Assembly (NCBI GenBank): GCA_030280995.1
Contig: JASXTE010000002.1
Span: 15,452,683 to 15,516,682, forward strand
Length of the DNA: 64,000 nucleotides
Direction: 5' to 3'
Origin: Hemileia vastatrix
Lineage: Eukaryota; Basidiomycota; Pucciniomycetes; Pucciniales; Zaghouaniaceae
The notes under the pieces are model-generated. The model was not told the DNA's origin. It worked only from the letters and a program-made list of their open reading frames with translations, and searched no databases. Of the stretch, positions 35,901 through 46,713 are shown piece by piece; position 1 is the first letter of the stretch; each line of letters starts with the position of its first letter. The position numbers were made by a program, and so were the translations under genes.

Positions 35901-38319
35901 GAAGATGATACTGTTCATCTCCATGGTATATTTATAGTTGATATTGAAGAGGAGTTATTACAATTAATACTGGATTCATATGATAAGGATTCTGATTTAA
36001 ATAAATTGGTTACTATCTTAAATGATCCTAAGAATGCTTCAATTCAAGCATTAATAAAAACTCTTCCTGCAAAGTACCAAAATGCTTTAAATAAAGGAAA
36101 GTTCTCTATTGAAGATGGTTATATATATTATAGAAGGAAGCTAACCAATGTAATTGTAATTCCTCCTTCAATGAAAGAAACTATCCTCAAACTTTGTCAT
36201 GATGACATATTAGCTGGTCATTTTGATCTTGAGAAAACATTAATTAGAATCAAAAACACTGCATGGTGGGCTAATATGTCCGAAGACACAAAATTATATG
36301 TTGAATCTTGTGATTCCTGCCAAAAATCTAAAAGGTTAACAGGTAAGAGAGCAGGGTTATTACAACATATTGAAGCACCTAGTGCTCCCTGGTAAATCAT
36401 TAATATGGATTTTGTCACTGGTCTTCCTGTTGCAGGTAAGGACATCTTTAACTCTTGTTGGGTAATAGTGCATAGATTCACAAAAATGTGCAAATTTATT
36501 CCAACCCACAAAGATGTATCCACCAAAGAATTAGCTTTCTTATGGTGGTCTTACATGTTTAATATTATTGGTTTTCCAAAAGCCATTATCTCTGATAGGG
36601 ATCCAAAATTCACTTCTGAGTTTTGGACCTCTGTCAAGGTACGCTTTTAGTCTAGAAGTTTTGGTACGAAGTTCTACGAGGATTTAAAAGGTTTAAATGG
36701 ATTCTCAACAAATTTGTACGTATTTCTTAATTCAAAAATTATTCTTTTACTCAATAAAAAGAGGTAGAATTAAAATATTAATATAATTTATAAATTAGAA
36801 TTACGTTATTGTAAATACTAATGATATAGAATATAAGAATAAGTTTTTATTGGTTATTGTTGTAATAAAATGAGTTGGTAAAATAGAATGATTAAAAGAC
36901 AACAAAAAGAGAGGCCTTTTATAGGTAAAGGAGAGACAAAGCACAGAAATCAAATTTTAAAAACAGTAAGAAAAAAAAAGAGAAAAAGAACATTCCAGAA
37001 AGAGTATTTCAAATAATAAAGTTATTCCAAAAAGAAGGTGTCAAAAAGATGTATTTACAGAGTATGTCAGAAATACATCAATATTTTTAATATTTACTGT
37101 AAATTTCAATCCCAAATAAGAAATTTGATTTATTTGTATATATTTAATATTATTTGAATATTTAAATCTTATTTTATCTTTGTATTTTATTTTTTAAATA
37201 TAAAGTTTTATTTTTCCCAACCTGTCAATTGAGCACGGTGTTAGAGAAAATATAAGGGACAAAATTATAATTATAATTTTACTTATTTATTTAATTAATT
37301 AATTTAATTTTAACATTCTGTAACTAGTTAATTTATAACTAATGTTAATGTAACTAAATGATAATTAAATAATAATTAAAGATGATAAGGTGCGGCTTCA
37401 TCCAGTAAATAATTACTTATTTCACTGGGTAAGTCTAGTAGCCTGGCTGACAACCTCTTTGATGGATATTTGTGGCTGTGAGTTAAAATTGTCTACATCT
37501 CACCATCCTCAAACTGATGGTCTAGCTGAGAGAATGATTCAAACTCTGGAAGATATGATTAGAAGGTATTGTGCCTTTGGTTTAGAATATAAAGACAATG
37601 ACAGATTTACTCATGATTGGGTCACTCTTTTGCCTGGTCTTGAATTTGCATATAATAGCACTGTTCATTCTGTCACTGAGAAAAAGCCTTTTGAGCTTTG
37701 GTTAGGTTATGTCCCAGACACTCCTGCTCAGATTCTCAATAATAAATTACCTAAGTTGGAACTACACCCTGGTGTAAAATCTTTTATGCAAATGCAACAG
37801 CTATGCAGAAAACATGCTCAGAGCTGTATTGATAAAGCATTTGAATATGAAAGGAAAAGATGGGATAAATCCCATAAATAATACACATTTAACAAGGGTG
37901 ATGAAGTGTTGATCTCTACTGTCCATTTCAATTTACAAGGTAACCACAAATTAAAAGATCCTTTTGTAGGACCATTTGTTATTAAAAGAATGGTTGGTGA
38001 TAATGCTGTAGAAGTTGTATTGTATTCTCCATATGATAGGAAACATCCTGTTTTTCCCATTTCTTTGCTTAAGCCTTATACTTCCAACAGTGACTTATTT
38101 CCCAAAAGAAGGGGAAGACCTAAGAAAAACCCTCATGAAGTCACAGAAACTGCAGAAATTGATAAAATTCTCAATGATAGAATTATCACTTCTGAAAGAG
38201 GTACTGAATATTTATTGAGATATAAGAACAAATCATCTGAACATGATGCATGGATACCTGGTAAGGAGATTTCAAATCTGCCTACTCTGTTGAAAAAGTA
38301 CAAAAAGAAAAAATCTTAG
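35901..38319 (+). pseudogene. Integrase and chromodomain of A2, interrupted by solo LTR
   Basis: Zinc-binding HHCC domain at 36195-36330 (CHDDILAGHFDLEKT, CDSCQKSK). Core: first Asp in NMDFVTGLP (36403), second Asp in ISDRDPKFTS (36588), Glu in HHPQTDGLAERMIQTLE (about 37501-37551). The solo LTR 36632-37452 lies between the second Asp and the Glu. Stops at 36393 and 37879 and the insertion disable it. After a C-terminal GDEVLIST...GPFVIKRM part, the tail EIDKILNDRII...EYLLRYKNKSSEHDAWIPGKE (38155-38280) is a chromodomain, which in chromoviruses directs integration to marked chromatin (known). Confidence 0.88.
36632..37452 (-). repeat. Solo LTR of A1-type chromovirus inside A2 integrase (821 bp)
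   Basis: On the minus strand it starts TGTCAGCCAGGCTACTAG at 37452 and ends ...GTACCTTGACA at 36632. A perfect duplication ACCTC flanks it (36627-36631, 37453-37457). It is related to the A1 LTR (5494-6304). It is the youngest insertion in the nest. Confidence 0.95.
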
Positions 38320-38352
38320 CATTTTTTTATTGTTTTTTTTAGAGTGAGGGAG

Positions 38353-39476
38353 TGTCAGCCAGGCTATTCCAGGAGTCCAGTAAATGATATGTAACTTATA
38401 AGACCTGAAAGAGGGGGTAAGAATTGTATTTAATTTATATAAATTAATATTTTATTGCATAATAAAATTATATAAGTATTTTATTACATATAAGTGTTAT
38501 ATTAATTTTATTGGTTATATAAATTTTTTATACATTTAAATTTAACATAATATATTATATTCTACAAATAATGGCTCATTTTTTTTGTATTTAATAATTA
38601 TAAATTTATATTTAATTAATTTAAAACATATATTATAATTATAAGTGTAAAATTTACTTATAATATAATTAAATTAATTATTTATATTTATATATTAAAT
38701 ATCATTTTTTATAATATTAAACAATAAATAATGACGCTTCTTTTGACCTATAATTGTGTCAGGAAAAACTAATTAATACTGAATTGAAATAAATTACATA
38801 TTTGTTGCGTCAGAATATTTTTGTTTCACTTAAAAATCCTTAAATCAGACTGTAACATCTGTTTTGAATGATTTTTCTCATAGTTCCTATGTTCCAGGCT
38901 TGTTTAGTTATTCACTATTTTTACTTACTGATTTGGGAATTAATGGCGGGAAAATTGGATTCTTAATTGGGGTTTAATTATTTGTTTCATATTTTTCTCT
39001 ACATTGTTATGTTTCACTTACTCTTTGATATACTTGTTTTATCCTATTATAATTATTGTATTTACAAATATAGTGGCGCTTCAGAGGACCCATTGCCTAT
39101 AAAAAGGGCCTTGGATAATCCCCTGTAGCCTCATCACTTATTACACACTCAACAATTTAAAGATAAATTTATTACGCTTATTATTATTTTTATTAGTATT
39201 AAATTCTAATTAAAAATTCTAAATAACAATTTAAAATGTTGCCTTAAGTCTGATAGTAATTAAAGTGTTTGCCGCGCAGAACTCTTACTTAAATAATATT
39301 AATATTAATAAAACCAATTTGTTGTCACCTCTCAAATCACTCGTCATTGCTTTCTCTCAAATAAATTAAATAATTTCGATTTTTTTTATTTCTTTTATTT
39401 CTAAACTACTATCTCCTTCTTTTCCTCCTCTCTTTTCTTCCCTCTTCTCTTATCTCTTCTAGACAACTGACCGACA
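38353..39476 (+). repeat. 3' LTR of A2, preceded by polypurine tract
   Basis: Same 1124-bp sequence as 29530-30653. AGAGTGAGGGAG at 38341-38352 just before it is the likely plus-strand primer (polypurine tract). It retains CCTATAAAAAGGGCC, the TATA-like block. Confidence 0.92.
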
Positions 39477-40639
39477 AAAACCCTTAAGGAAAGTCTTGAA
39501 AAGTAGCCAGTTTAAAGTCTTGGAGGACTAACAGATCCAAAATATGTATAAAAAAACCTTAAAGAATGTCTTGAACAGTAGCCAGTTTAAAGTCATGGAG
39601 GACTAACAGATGTCTTGAAGTAAAATCCCATAGGTATTGAGTTCCCCTAGACCCTGTTTCCTGTCTAAACTATATGAATAAACTAAAAAGAATGATGACT
39701 GAAAAATAAAACTAAGAAATATAATAATAATTTTGATTTAATTAATTTTTTTTTATTATTATTATTATTTTTTATTATTTTTTATTTTTTTTTATTTTTT
39801 AATTTAAATTTGTTTTTTTTTTAAAATTTAAAATAAAAGATTTTAGAAAAGATAGTTTTGAAATAAAAGTTAAAATTTAATTTTTAAATAAAGATAAACA
39901 AATGTGAAAAGAAAGATAAAAAAGTAATAATAATAAAAAAATTTCAAAATAAAATTTTAAAAGATTCCCCCCGGCCATTTGATGAGCCGTACCCTCGAAA
40001 TCATACCCACATCCAAGTGCAACTTGATGTGGTTACACAATTTTGAGAAATTGAAAAGAAAATAAAATAAATGAAAGTTTTTAGAAGATAATTTTATAAT
40101 GATGATCACTGGGTGGGCTCCCTCCAATTTATAAAAATGATTAGAGACCACCAGTGAGCATCACCTTGCAATAATTCATAATATATATTAAAGAAAAGAA
40201 ATCACAATCTAACATAAAAAAATCAAAAACAAAATAAAATAAAAGGAATCTTGAATCCGGAGTTGAGAGCAGTGTCTCTTGATTTGTTCCAGTTTATAGT
40301 CTTAGTGGACTTCCTAAAATTAAAAGACAAAGCCAGGATTCAACTAGAAACAGGGAAAATTTTGGAAACAAACATTATGGGGTAATTGTGTATAGAGCAG
40401 CCAGCCCATCAATTACCCCCACACTTGCCAATATTAAATCAAGAAGGTTCCCCTGTGAACACTTCTTCCAATAAATTTTTTTTTTTTTAAATTTCCAACA
40501 CTATCTTCACCCATATTTTATATATTTTAAATTTTGAAAATTTCCAAGAAGGTTTTCTTGCATTTCGTTAAGTTTCATCCAAGTTTTGTCGCCCATAGGC
40601 AGTGTAACGACAGTAAAGTATTTTGATAAAAAGAAGATA
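39477..40639 (-). repeat. D motif array part 2 and noncoding spacer
   Basis: After A2, the array continues with two more copies near 39510 and 39583, then one near 40288. The rest is AT-rich low-complexity sequence (TTTTTATTATTATT near 39740-39850) with no gene. The minus open frame at 39957-40151 has no recognisable feature. Confidence 0.6.
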
Positions 40640-40812
40640 GTTTATCCTCGTTGCGGAGGTTGATAAGATTTTTTTTTTTAAAAAAAACGTCATAGTTTAT
40701 CCTCATTGCAGAGGGATCCATAAAATTTTGTTGATATCATAGTTTATCCTCATTGCAGAAGTATCCATAAAATTTCATAAATTTCATAGTTTATCGTCAT
40801 TGCAGAGGTAGA
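40640..40812 (-). repeat. Four copies of AGTTTATCCTCATTGCAGAGG in D
   Basis: Copies begin near 40638, 40686, 40739 and 40787, about 50 bp apart. On the sense strand the motif reads L-C-N-E-D-K-L. The first (sense-wise) copy overlaps the end of the RT-RNase H frame (YLCNDDKL, stop at 40784); the others follow in noncoding sequence. Confidence 0.8.
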
Positions 40813-42154
40813 CTTCGGCACTCCTGGTGCCTCTAGGATAGAACCGCTTCACTTGATCGGCCGCTACCCTCTTCTTCAATACAACTCCATCCAACTCTTC
40901 TAACACATATGAACCTCCAGAAACTTGCTCCTTAACTTTATACGGTCCATTTCTTAATTTACTACTATCCCACACTACCAATCCATCTTCCTCTACATAC
41001 ACCACATCTTCTTCTACCTCCTTTCTACCGAATTTATCTACACCTTTTCCAACACCTTTATTAACATAAAAACTATTTTCCAGTTTATCATCTTGGTGGA
41101 GTTCATCATCACCATAATCTAAACACAATAATCCTGCCAGTTTAACCTCATGGGGGAGGTATGGAAAGTCTTCAGCTCCTATAGTGCTGGCTTTGATAAT
41201 AGGTATATCTTCATCAAACTCTTCTGAGTCTGAATCTTCTTCAGTGGGTGGTCTCCTTGATAAACCATCTGGCATAGTAAAAGTCTTGCCAGGCTTATGA
41301 ACTAAATCAAACAAAAAATGTTGAATAAAAGCTACCCATCTTGTCATGGGTGCGTTCGGTAAACTTGGGGAATTAATCATCTGGATTAACAATTTTGCAT
41401 CCACTTGCAACTCAAAATGTTGCCCCCACAAAACATGCTGAAGTTTCTTTAGTTTTTTCGCCACACCACATAAATCCAATTTTGGTTGAGAATATCTTGA
41501 TTTGACCTCAGTAAATACTACAGATTCATACCTAACTGGCCTGATGTAACCAGCTTTATCCATCTGAGACAAAACCTCCCCAGCTGCAACCTGACTTGAA
41601 TCAACTGATAAATAAATTCTTCCAGCTTCTTTTCCATAATCCAACTTGTGAAGGACTAAATCCTTCCCTACAACCTCCTTCAACTTCAAAAACACCTTCT
41701 CACACTCTTCATCCCACTCCCAGTCTGCATCCTTTCTCATTAACCGTCTCAATTGATCTGCCAATGAAGAAAAGTCCTTGATAAACATTCTAACATATAC
41801 GCAAACGCCTAAAAACCCTCTAACTTCTGTCGTATTCTTGGGTCTTGGCCAGGACTGAATTTTGTTAACTTTCTTCTTGGACATAATCCTACCCTCTCTA
41901 CATACCACATGGCCTAATATTTCTAAGGCTGGCACACAACATGAAAATTTTGAACCTGAAATTGTTAAACCAGCCTCTTCAATTCGAAACAAGATTCTTT
42001 CTAATGTAATTGCAAACTCCCAAATGAACTTACGTATCCCGGGATTCTCTTCCAACACCTGGTTATCATAGTCAGTTGTTGGTCCCTTAATTCCTCCATC
42101 ATCTATAAAGATTCCAGCATATTGTGGAATTTTGTCTTGAAGGATCCAAGCCAT
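40784..42154 (-). pseudogene. D pol, second half: RT C-terminus, RNase H, integrase C-terminal-like tail
   Basis: Begins in RT with GIFIDDGGIKGP (FIDD catalytic box near 42108), then LEILGHVVCREGRIMS, WPRPKNTTEVRGFLGVCVYVR, RNase H IYLSVDSSQVAAGEVLSQ and VHKPGKTFTMPDGLSRRPP (about 41250). Where a zinc finger and DDE integrase core of over 200 residues are expected, only acidic linker follows (with PHEVKLAG and LHQDDKLEN), then SKLRNGPYKVKEQVSGGSYV and VAADQVKRFYPRG, which resembles an integrase C-terminal domain. So the integrase core seems to be absent, and the element is probably non-autonomous. Confidence 0.75.
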
Positions 42155-43269
42155 CTGAGCTTGATAAACTGCAATAAATTTGTTGCTCCTTGAGGTAATC
42201 TTGTTAACTGTAAACGTCCTAGTGGCGTATCAAATGTAGTGAGAGGCCTTGAGTCCAGATGTAACTCTCTCTCATCATATCCACCCATAATATCTCCCAA
42301 ACCATAACACACTCTCCCTGAAAACGCTTCAACAAACTCCTCAGCACTAGGCAGTATCCCAGCATCCTTTATTGTAACCCTATTTAATTCCCTAAGATCA
42401 TGAACAACTCTAAGCTTGCCATTCGGTTTCTTGATACAAAATACCGGACTAGAATAACTTGATGTTGATTGCTCATACAGTCCAGTGCGTATCCGTTCTC
42501 TGACAACTTCAATATAGGCTTCTTTTAATGCAGCCGGAATAGGAATCGGTTTCTGCTGCCACGGTTCATGACACACCACAGGAATCTTGTAAGGCTCCCC
42601 ATAGGAATGCTTCAACACACCCCTCTCCTCTTCTACAAAAGAAATGGCCTTCTCTCGCTTGACCATCACATCCAACAACAACTTCTTCTCTTCACCAGAT
42701 AACCAACCATCAGGTCCAAAGTTAACAACACCCAGTCTCTCAAAAGTGATTCTTGACGTCTCAGAAAATTCAGGCGGATTCTTTTCCAAGGGACTTTCAT
42801 AAGGATCTCTTGATAACCTTGGTCTTCTCAAGGGTGGATTTAATTTGGAAGGTAGCGGTTCATTAATAGGTCGAACTTTATTTGCTACTTTCTTATATTT
42901 GGCTGCGTCCACATCTAAATAAACTTGAGGTAAATCATTTTCTTTTGTATCGCCATTGAAAATTTCATCATATAAATCTTCTTCATTGTCAGAATCGGAA
43001 TAAGAAAAATTAGAAAAATATTTTATTTCGTTTTTAAATTTTACCCTTTTCTCCTTTCCCTCGTCTAATTTATAAACAGATTTTCCAACACCTTTGCTTC
43101 CCTTATCCAACAGTAAATCACCCGTAAAGAAAGTTGGCAGTTTAGCCTCTTGCCAGAGAACCGGAATTGAATTTTCACAAAAATTATTTTTTTGTGTTTT
43201 AATTATACTGAGATTTTTTATTGAATTTTGATAAGTTTTTTTCAGTTTACCCTCTTGCTGGAGGTCCAA
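42103..43269 (-). pseudogene. D pol, first half: reverse transcriptase N-terminal part
   Basis: 388 codons with FCIKKPNGKLRVVHDLRELN (about 42400), CYGLGDIMGGYDERELHLDS, LTTFDTPLGRLQLTRLPQGA, the fingers and palm of a basidiomycete Ty3-like lineage. The frame changes near 42103-42154, where the FIDD part continues in another frame. Its N-terminus repeats a short unit (QEGKL / WQEAKL) described separately. Confidence 0.8.
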
Positions 43270-43415
43270 AATAGAAGGAGATACTTGCAGTTTAACCTCT
43301 TGCTGGAGGCCCGGAATTGAATTTTCACAAAAATTATTTTTTTGTGTTTTAATTATACTGAGATTTTTAATCAGATTTTGATGTGATTTTCACAGTTTAC
43401 CCTCTTGCTGGAGGT
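43137..43415 (-). repeat. Tandem duplication (about 130-145 bp) inside D coding region
   Basis: Two copies of a segment that encodes LQQEGKL, then QN-x2-KNLSIIKTQKNNFCENSIP, then QQEVKL or WQEAKL. One copy is at about 43137-43262 and the other at about 43285-43415, very similar at the DNA level. The second has a stop directly after the first QEGKL. Confidence 0.8.
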
Positions 43416-43728
43416 CATAAAACATACCCTTCCAAATTTTATCCAACCTAATTTGGCCCATTTTGCCTTTTTCACCATTTTTAAATTTAATAGAAAAACA
43501 GGGTAAATCCAATATACATATAGAAAAGTCCAAAACGTATTTGCACTCCAAAGTAATATTAACAGAAAATAATTGAGAATCCACTTGAATTATCTCCAAG
43601 TGAGCTGACCTATTGCAATCCGGGATCTCATCCTGAGGAGAAATTACAACATTAGAGTGATCAGCCCCTGCTACCCCAAAAAATGAGGGCATCCATATTA
43701 ATTTGAATCCTGAATAAATTGAAGACAT
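43390..43728 (-). pseudogene. D internal frame, unknown function (between gag and RT)
   Basis: 112 codons (MSSIYSGFKLIWMPSFFG to DLQQEGKL). It lies where a protease would be, but I see no DSG triad. It is in the same frame as the RT part downstream. It could be a decayed protease or linker. Confidence 0.4.
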
Positions 43729-43784
43729 AACGATAAAATAAAATTTCAGCCCAGTTTAGGTAGTTTATCCTCATTTCGGAGGAA

Positions 43785-44588
43785 TTAAATTCTTGATATC
43801 CCCTGGAGATAATCCATAATTTTGCCCCAAGGGCTTATCCACCAATTCCATAAAACCCAAAAATAAACCCCCATAATTTGTCCTACCATTGGACATAAAA
43901 AATAAACAACCCTTTTCCAAAACATGAGTGCATCCAATTTATGCACTCTATTATCAAATGCCACTACACTCTTTATTAGTGCAGGGAAAACCATATCCTC
44001 CTTAACAATCTCTCCCTGAGATTGTAACAAATCCACCATATCCATATCTTCATTGCAGACAGTCTCTGCTTCTGAAGACAAAACCTGAGGCAAAAAATCC
44101 TCTAAATCCGATTTCGAATAATTCAACACAAAATTATCCCCATCATCCAAAATTTTGTCATTAATGACAACAACATCTTCATCTTCAAAAATCTCTTCTT
44201 TCCCAACAGAATTGTTAACAAAAATAATATCTTCAGGCTGGACAAAATCTTCAGGAATGGCTGATTCCAAAAATTCAACAGAAGCTAATTCTTCTAAACC
44301 GCCATCTTCTATCTCTTGAGCAAGAAAAACCTCTTTTCCAGAGTCCAAATCAACAGAATTATGAGTATCCAGATGTTCTAAAATAGCCTTCTTTAGCACC
44401 TCCATACCAGGAATCCTAGTTTCTCCATCTGGGAGATCCTTCATTAAATTCGCATTAATAAGCACCATCAAAACATCTTTCTTAACCTTTTCCCCCATAG
44501 CATCCCAAAAAACATACTTTGATGCATTATCATGAAATAAAATTTCATACTCCAACAAATAATCCAGAACCACCTGAAATTCAACCAT
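43785..44588 (-). pseudogene. D gag, second part
   Basis: In the same frame as the first part, separated by a single TAG at 44592-44594. It starts MVEFQVVLDYLLEYEILF, has a helical region (VLKKAILEHLDTH) and then a long acidic region. Shortly after its stop the NEDKL motif appears again (near 43760). There is no zinc knuckle. Confidence 0.55.
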
Positions 44589-44591
44589 AAA

Positions 44592-44966
44592 CTAATGATA
44601 CTGATGCAGAGATGTTACACAACCTTTTGATTCCCATTTCCTAGCTATATCCTTTAGATCCTCCAATGAATAAACTTTTGGCCACCTTTTTTCTATTTCC
44701 ATCTTGAGCTTTCTCCAATCTTGATCTTTATAACCATCCATAGAAATAACCTCCTTTTCCACCTCTCTGTCCAAAATAAAGAACCTAATCTGCTTCACCA
44801 TATCCAAAGGTAAGGCACCATCAATTGCAGCTGCAGTTTCATACCTATGTAAAAATCCTTCTAAATCATCTCCAGAAAACTTGGGCCCAACCCAAGATAC
44901 AATCCTTACTGATGCCCTAACAGGTACACCAGCAGCCAGAATAGCAGTTCCAATAGTAGAAGACAT
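44592..44966 (-). pseudogene. D gag, first part
   Basis: 124 codons from MSSTIGTAILAAG, with SWVGPKFSGDDLEGFLHRYETAA and MDGYKDQDWRKLKMEIEKRW, typical of the capsid start of fungal Ty3-like Gag. The start is supported by the fragment at 9394 (MSSAAG). It ends at TAG, followed in frame by the next part, so either a nonsense mutation or readthrough. Confidence 0.65.
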
Positions 44967-45122
44967 CCCAAAACATAAGAAAAGTGTTAATAACCATTAA
45001 AATAACAAGCGTCTTGCAGGCCAATAACAAAAATCCAATTAGAGTTCCAGAGAATAAGCCTCTTGCAGGCTAAGAACGTTCTTGATCGAAGTAAGTCTTT
45101 AAAGAAAGCTAGAGAAATCAAA

Positions 45123-45139
45123 CCCCACATTAGGCGCCA
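45123..45139 (-). promoter_or_regulatory. Primer-binding site of D
   Basis: The minus strand reads TGGCGCCTAATGTGGGG, 4 nt after the LTR end. It differs at two positions (C to T) from TGGCGCCCAACGTGGGG, the well-known site for lysine tRNA (CUU type). The related fragment has TGGTGCCCAACATGGGG at 9263-9279. Confidence 0.7.
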
Positions 45140-45143
45140 ACTA

Positions 45144-46256
45144 TGGTAAGGTAAACTCTTACAGTCGCCTTGCTGTAAGCAGAATCCGGAGGAGATATGT
45201 GGATTTAGCTGAAAACCCCGTCCTTCCAATAAAAAATAACAAAATGGGAATTCTAAATCACTAAGCTAACCAGTCTACTTGGATCTGATTGATAAAAATA
45301 ATGAAACTCTAAAATATTTAATGCTTATTGAGATTTAAATAAATTGGCTGTTGAGAAAGAAATACTGATTACAACAATTAAGGTGTACCAGTGAAAGATC
45401 TGAAAAGATTGACTTTTATGTTTTTATAACAATTTGAATTTTTATGAGACAGAAATAATCAAGTCCCAGTAATGAAGACCTTTCTAAAGATACCCTGTAT
45501 GAAATGTGATTTAAATTGTTGAGTAGTATTTCTAAAATGTTATATATAAAATATAAAGTTATAAGGGTATTACAATTTATTTAATTTGTTGAGTAATAAA
45601 AAAAATGAGACTGTGGTGGTTAAAGATTAAGCTATCTGTTTCTGATGATTGTAAGATGATTCCCAATTTCGAGTCTGAGAGGCTCTTAAGTATACCTATT
45701 CACGTTGCCTAAATTTCCCCTCCAGTGCTCACCCAGAGTCAATCCGGAGCCCGTACGGAGCTCGTACGGAGCCTGTACGGAGTCCGTCCGGACTCAATTA
45801 GAACCTTTAAAACTATAATAAAGAATCTAGAAAAGTTACACATAATAGAGCCACTTCCCCTTTACATTCCAAACTAATTTTCGTAGTCTGCGCAGCTCTA
45901 ATCACCCTGTGGAAATTAATCAAAGTTTAGTAATTTCTAAAAACGTAAATATTTCTATAAAACTTTAAAATTCATTTAAAAATATAAGAAAAATAGTAAA
46001 AATTCTGGGAAAATTTCCCAAGGCGCTTGAGTGACTCAACTTGATACTTATAAATTCTTCAGACCGTAAAAATAAGTTTTCTCTGTAAAATAAATTGTTT
46101 TTGCATAGGCATTTGCTCTTGACCAATTTCTTCATATTTAAAACTCAAATAAATTAAATAAAACCCTTTTATAAAAAAAATAATAACTCCAATCTTGCAC
46201 GCCGTAATAACTCCATTTACGTACTTAGGTGCCATACTAAACTTTAGGCTACCACA
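45144..46256 (-). repeat. 5' LTR of D
   Basis: 1113 bp, TGTGGTAGCC at 46256 to CTTACCA at 45144, nearly identical to 27096-28208. The 11-bp tandem GGAGCYCGTAC is at 45746-45789. Confidence 0.9.
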
Positions 46257-46713
46257 ACATGATGCTGGTAAGTTATACCATACCTCTTATTAATTTACTC
46301 TACTTTTCTTCTACTTTATATTAATTTTTATTATCACTGTAGAACAAGTATAAATTGCTAAAGAGACTCTAAGCTTTGAAAAGAAGAAATGCAAGCTCTC
46401 TTTAAGGAGGGATGATAGGCTACAAGATTTGGAAGAGAGGAAGTACGAGCTCTCTTTACAGAAGGATGATCGGGCCCAAGATTTGGAGGAGAGGAAGTAC
46501 GAGCTCTCTTTAAAGAAGGATGGTTGGGCCCAAGATTTGGAGGAGAAGAAGTTTAAGTTAACTCTAAGTATTGAAAAATCAAAAAAAGAGGAGAAAACAC
46601 TCAAACATCAAAACCTATTAGAGCAGATGAAATATAAGTTTGATCATGAAGAAAATTCCAAAAAGAAAGATTTCTTGATAGAATGTGTTAAAGCTAATAA
46701 ATCTGTTGAGTAA

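Larger units (their letters stand above)
29530..39476 (+). mobile_element. Ty3-type chromovirus A2, complete with nested solo LTR (9947 bp)
   Basis: LTRs of 1124 bp at both ends (29530-30653, 38353-39476), TG...CA termini and a perfect duplication AAAAC (29525-29529 and 39477-39481). By eye the LTRs differ at about 15 positions (roughly 1.3%), so the insertion is fairly young. It carries gag, protease, RT, RNase H, integrase and a C-terminal chromodomain. It is inserted inside the motif array of D. Confidence 0.95.
27096..46256 (-). mobile_element. Retroelement D (Ty3-like lineage) with nested A2
   Basis: Minus-strand element with 1113-bp LTRs at 45144-46256 (5') and 27096-28208 (3'), a lysine-tRNA-type primer-binding site at 45123-45139 and a polypurine tract GGAGGGAGGA just before the 3' LTR (28209-28220). 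It is inserted in the Myb-like gene. The intact homologous site in copy 1 is near 19575. The duplication has decayed: AACGT at 27089-27093 against AACAT at 46256-46260. Without A2 it is about 9.2 kb. Coding frames 40784-44966 are interrupted. Confidence 0.88.
26176..46713 (+). pseudogene. Myb/SANT-like transposon gene, copy 2 (split by element D)
   Basis: Exon 1 is 26176-26829 (MPCRPRSSQRQPSP start; domain LKKDDHLILINWLKTKSYYD, SKVNGYLLMANELQ, MSEHFKHYRAKYKKAK). A 72-nt intron runs to AAAAG at 26901. Exon 2 from 26902 (QDPQSTESEGSDNDEEEN, then KKRRASC) is cut at 27095 by D and resumes at 46257-46267. A 75-nt intron (GTAAGT to CTGTAG) follows, and exon 3 is 46343-46713. Exon 3 has three copies of an 18-residue, 54-bp repeat (DDRAQDLEERKYELSLKK type), probably a coiled coil. 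A stop at 26569-26571, one near 46350 and the D insertion disable it. In PIF/Harbinger elements a Myb-like partner protein helps the transposase bind DNA (known), which suggests this role. Confidence 0.68.

Noticed and set aside
46311..46604. Ser/Phe-rich minus-strand open frame of 97 codons
   Set aside because: Antisense shadow of the coiled-coil repeat exon.
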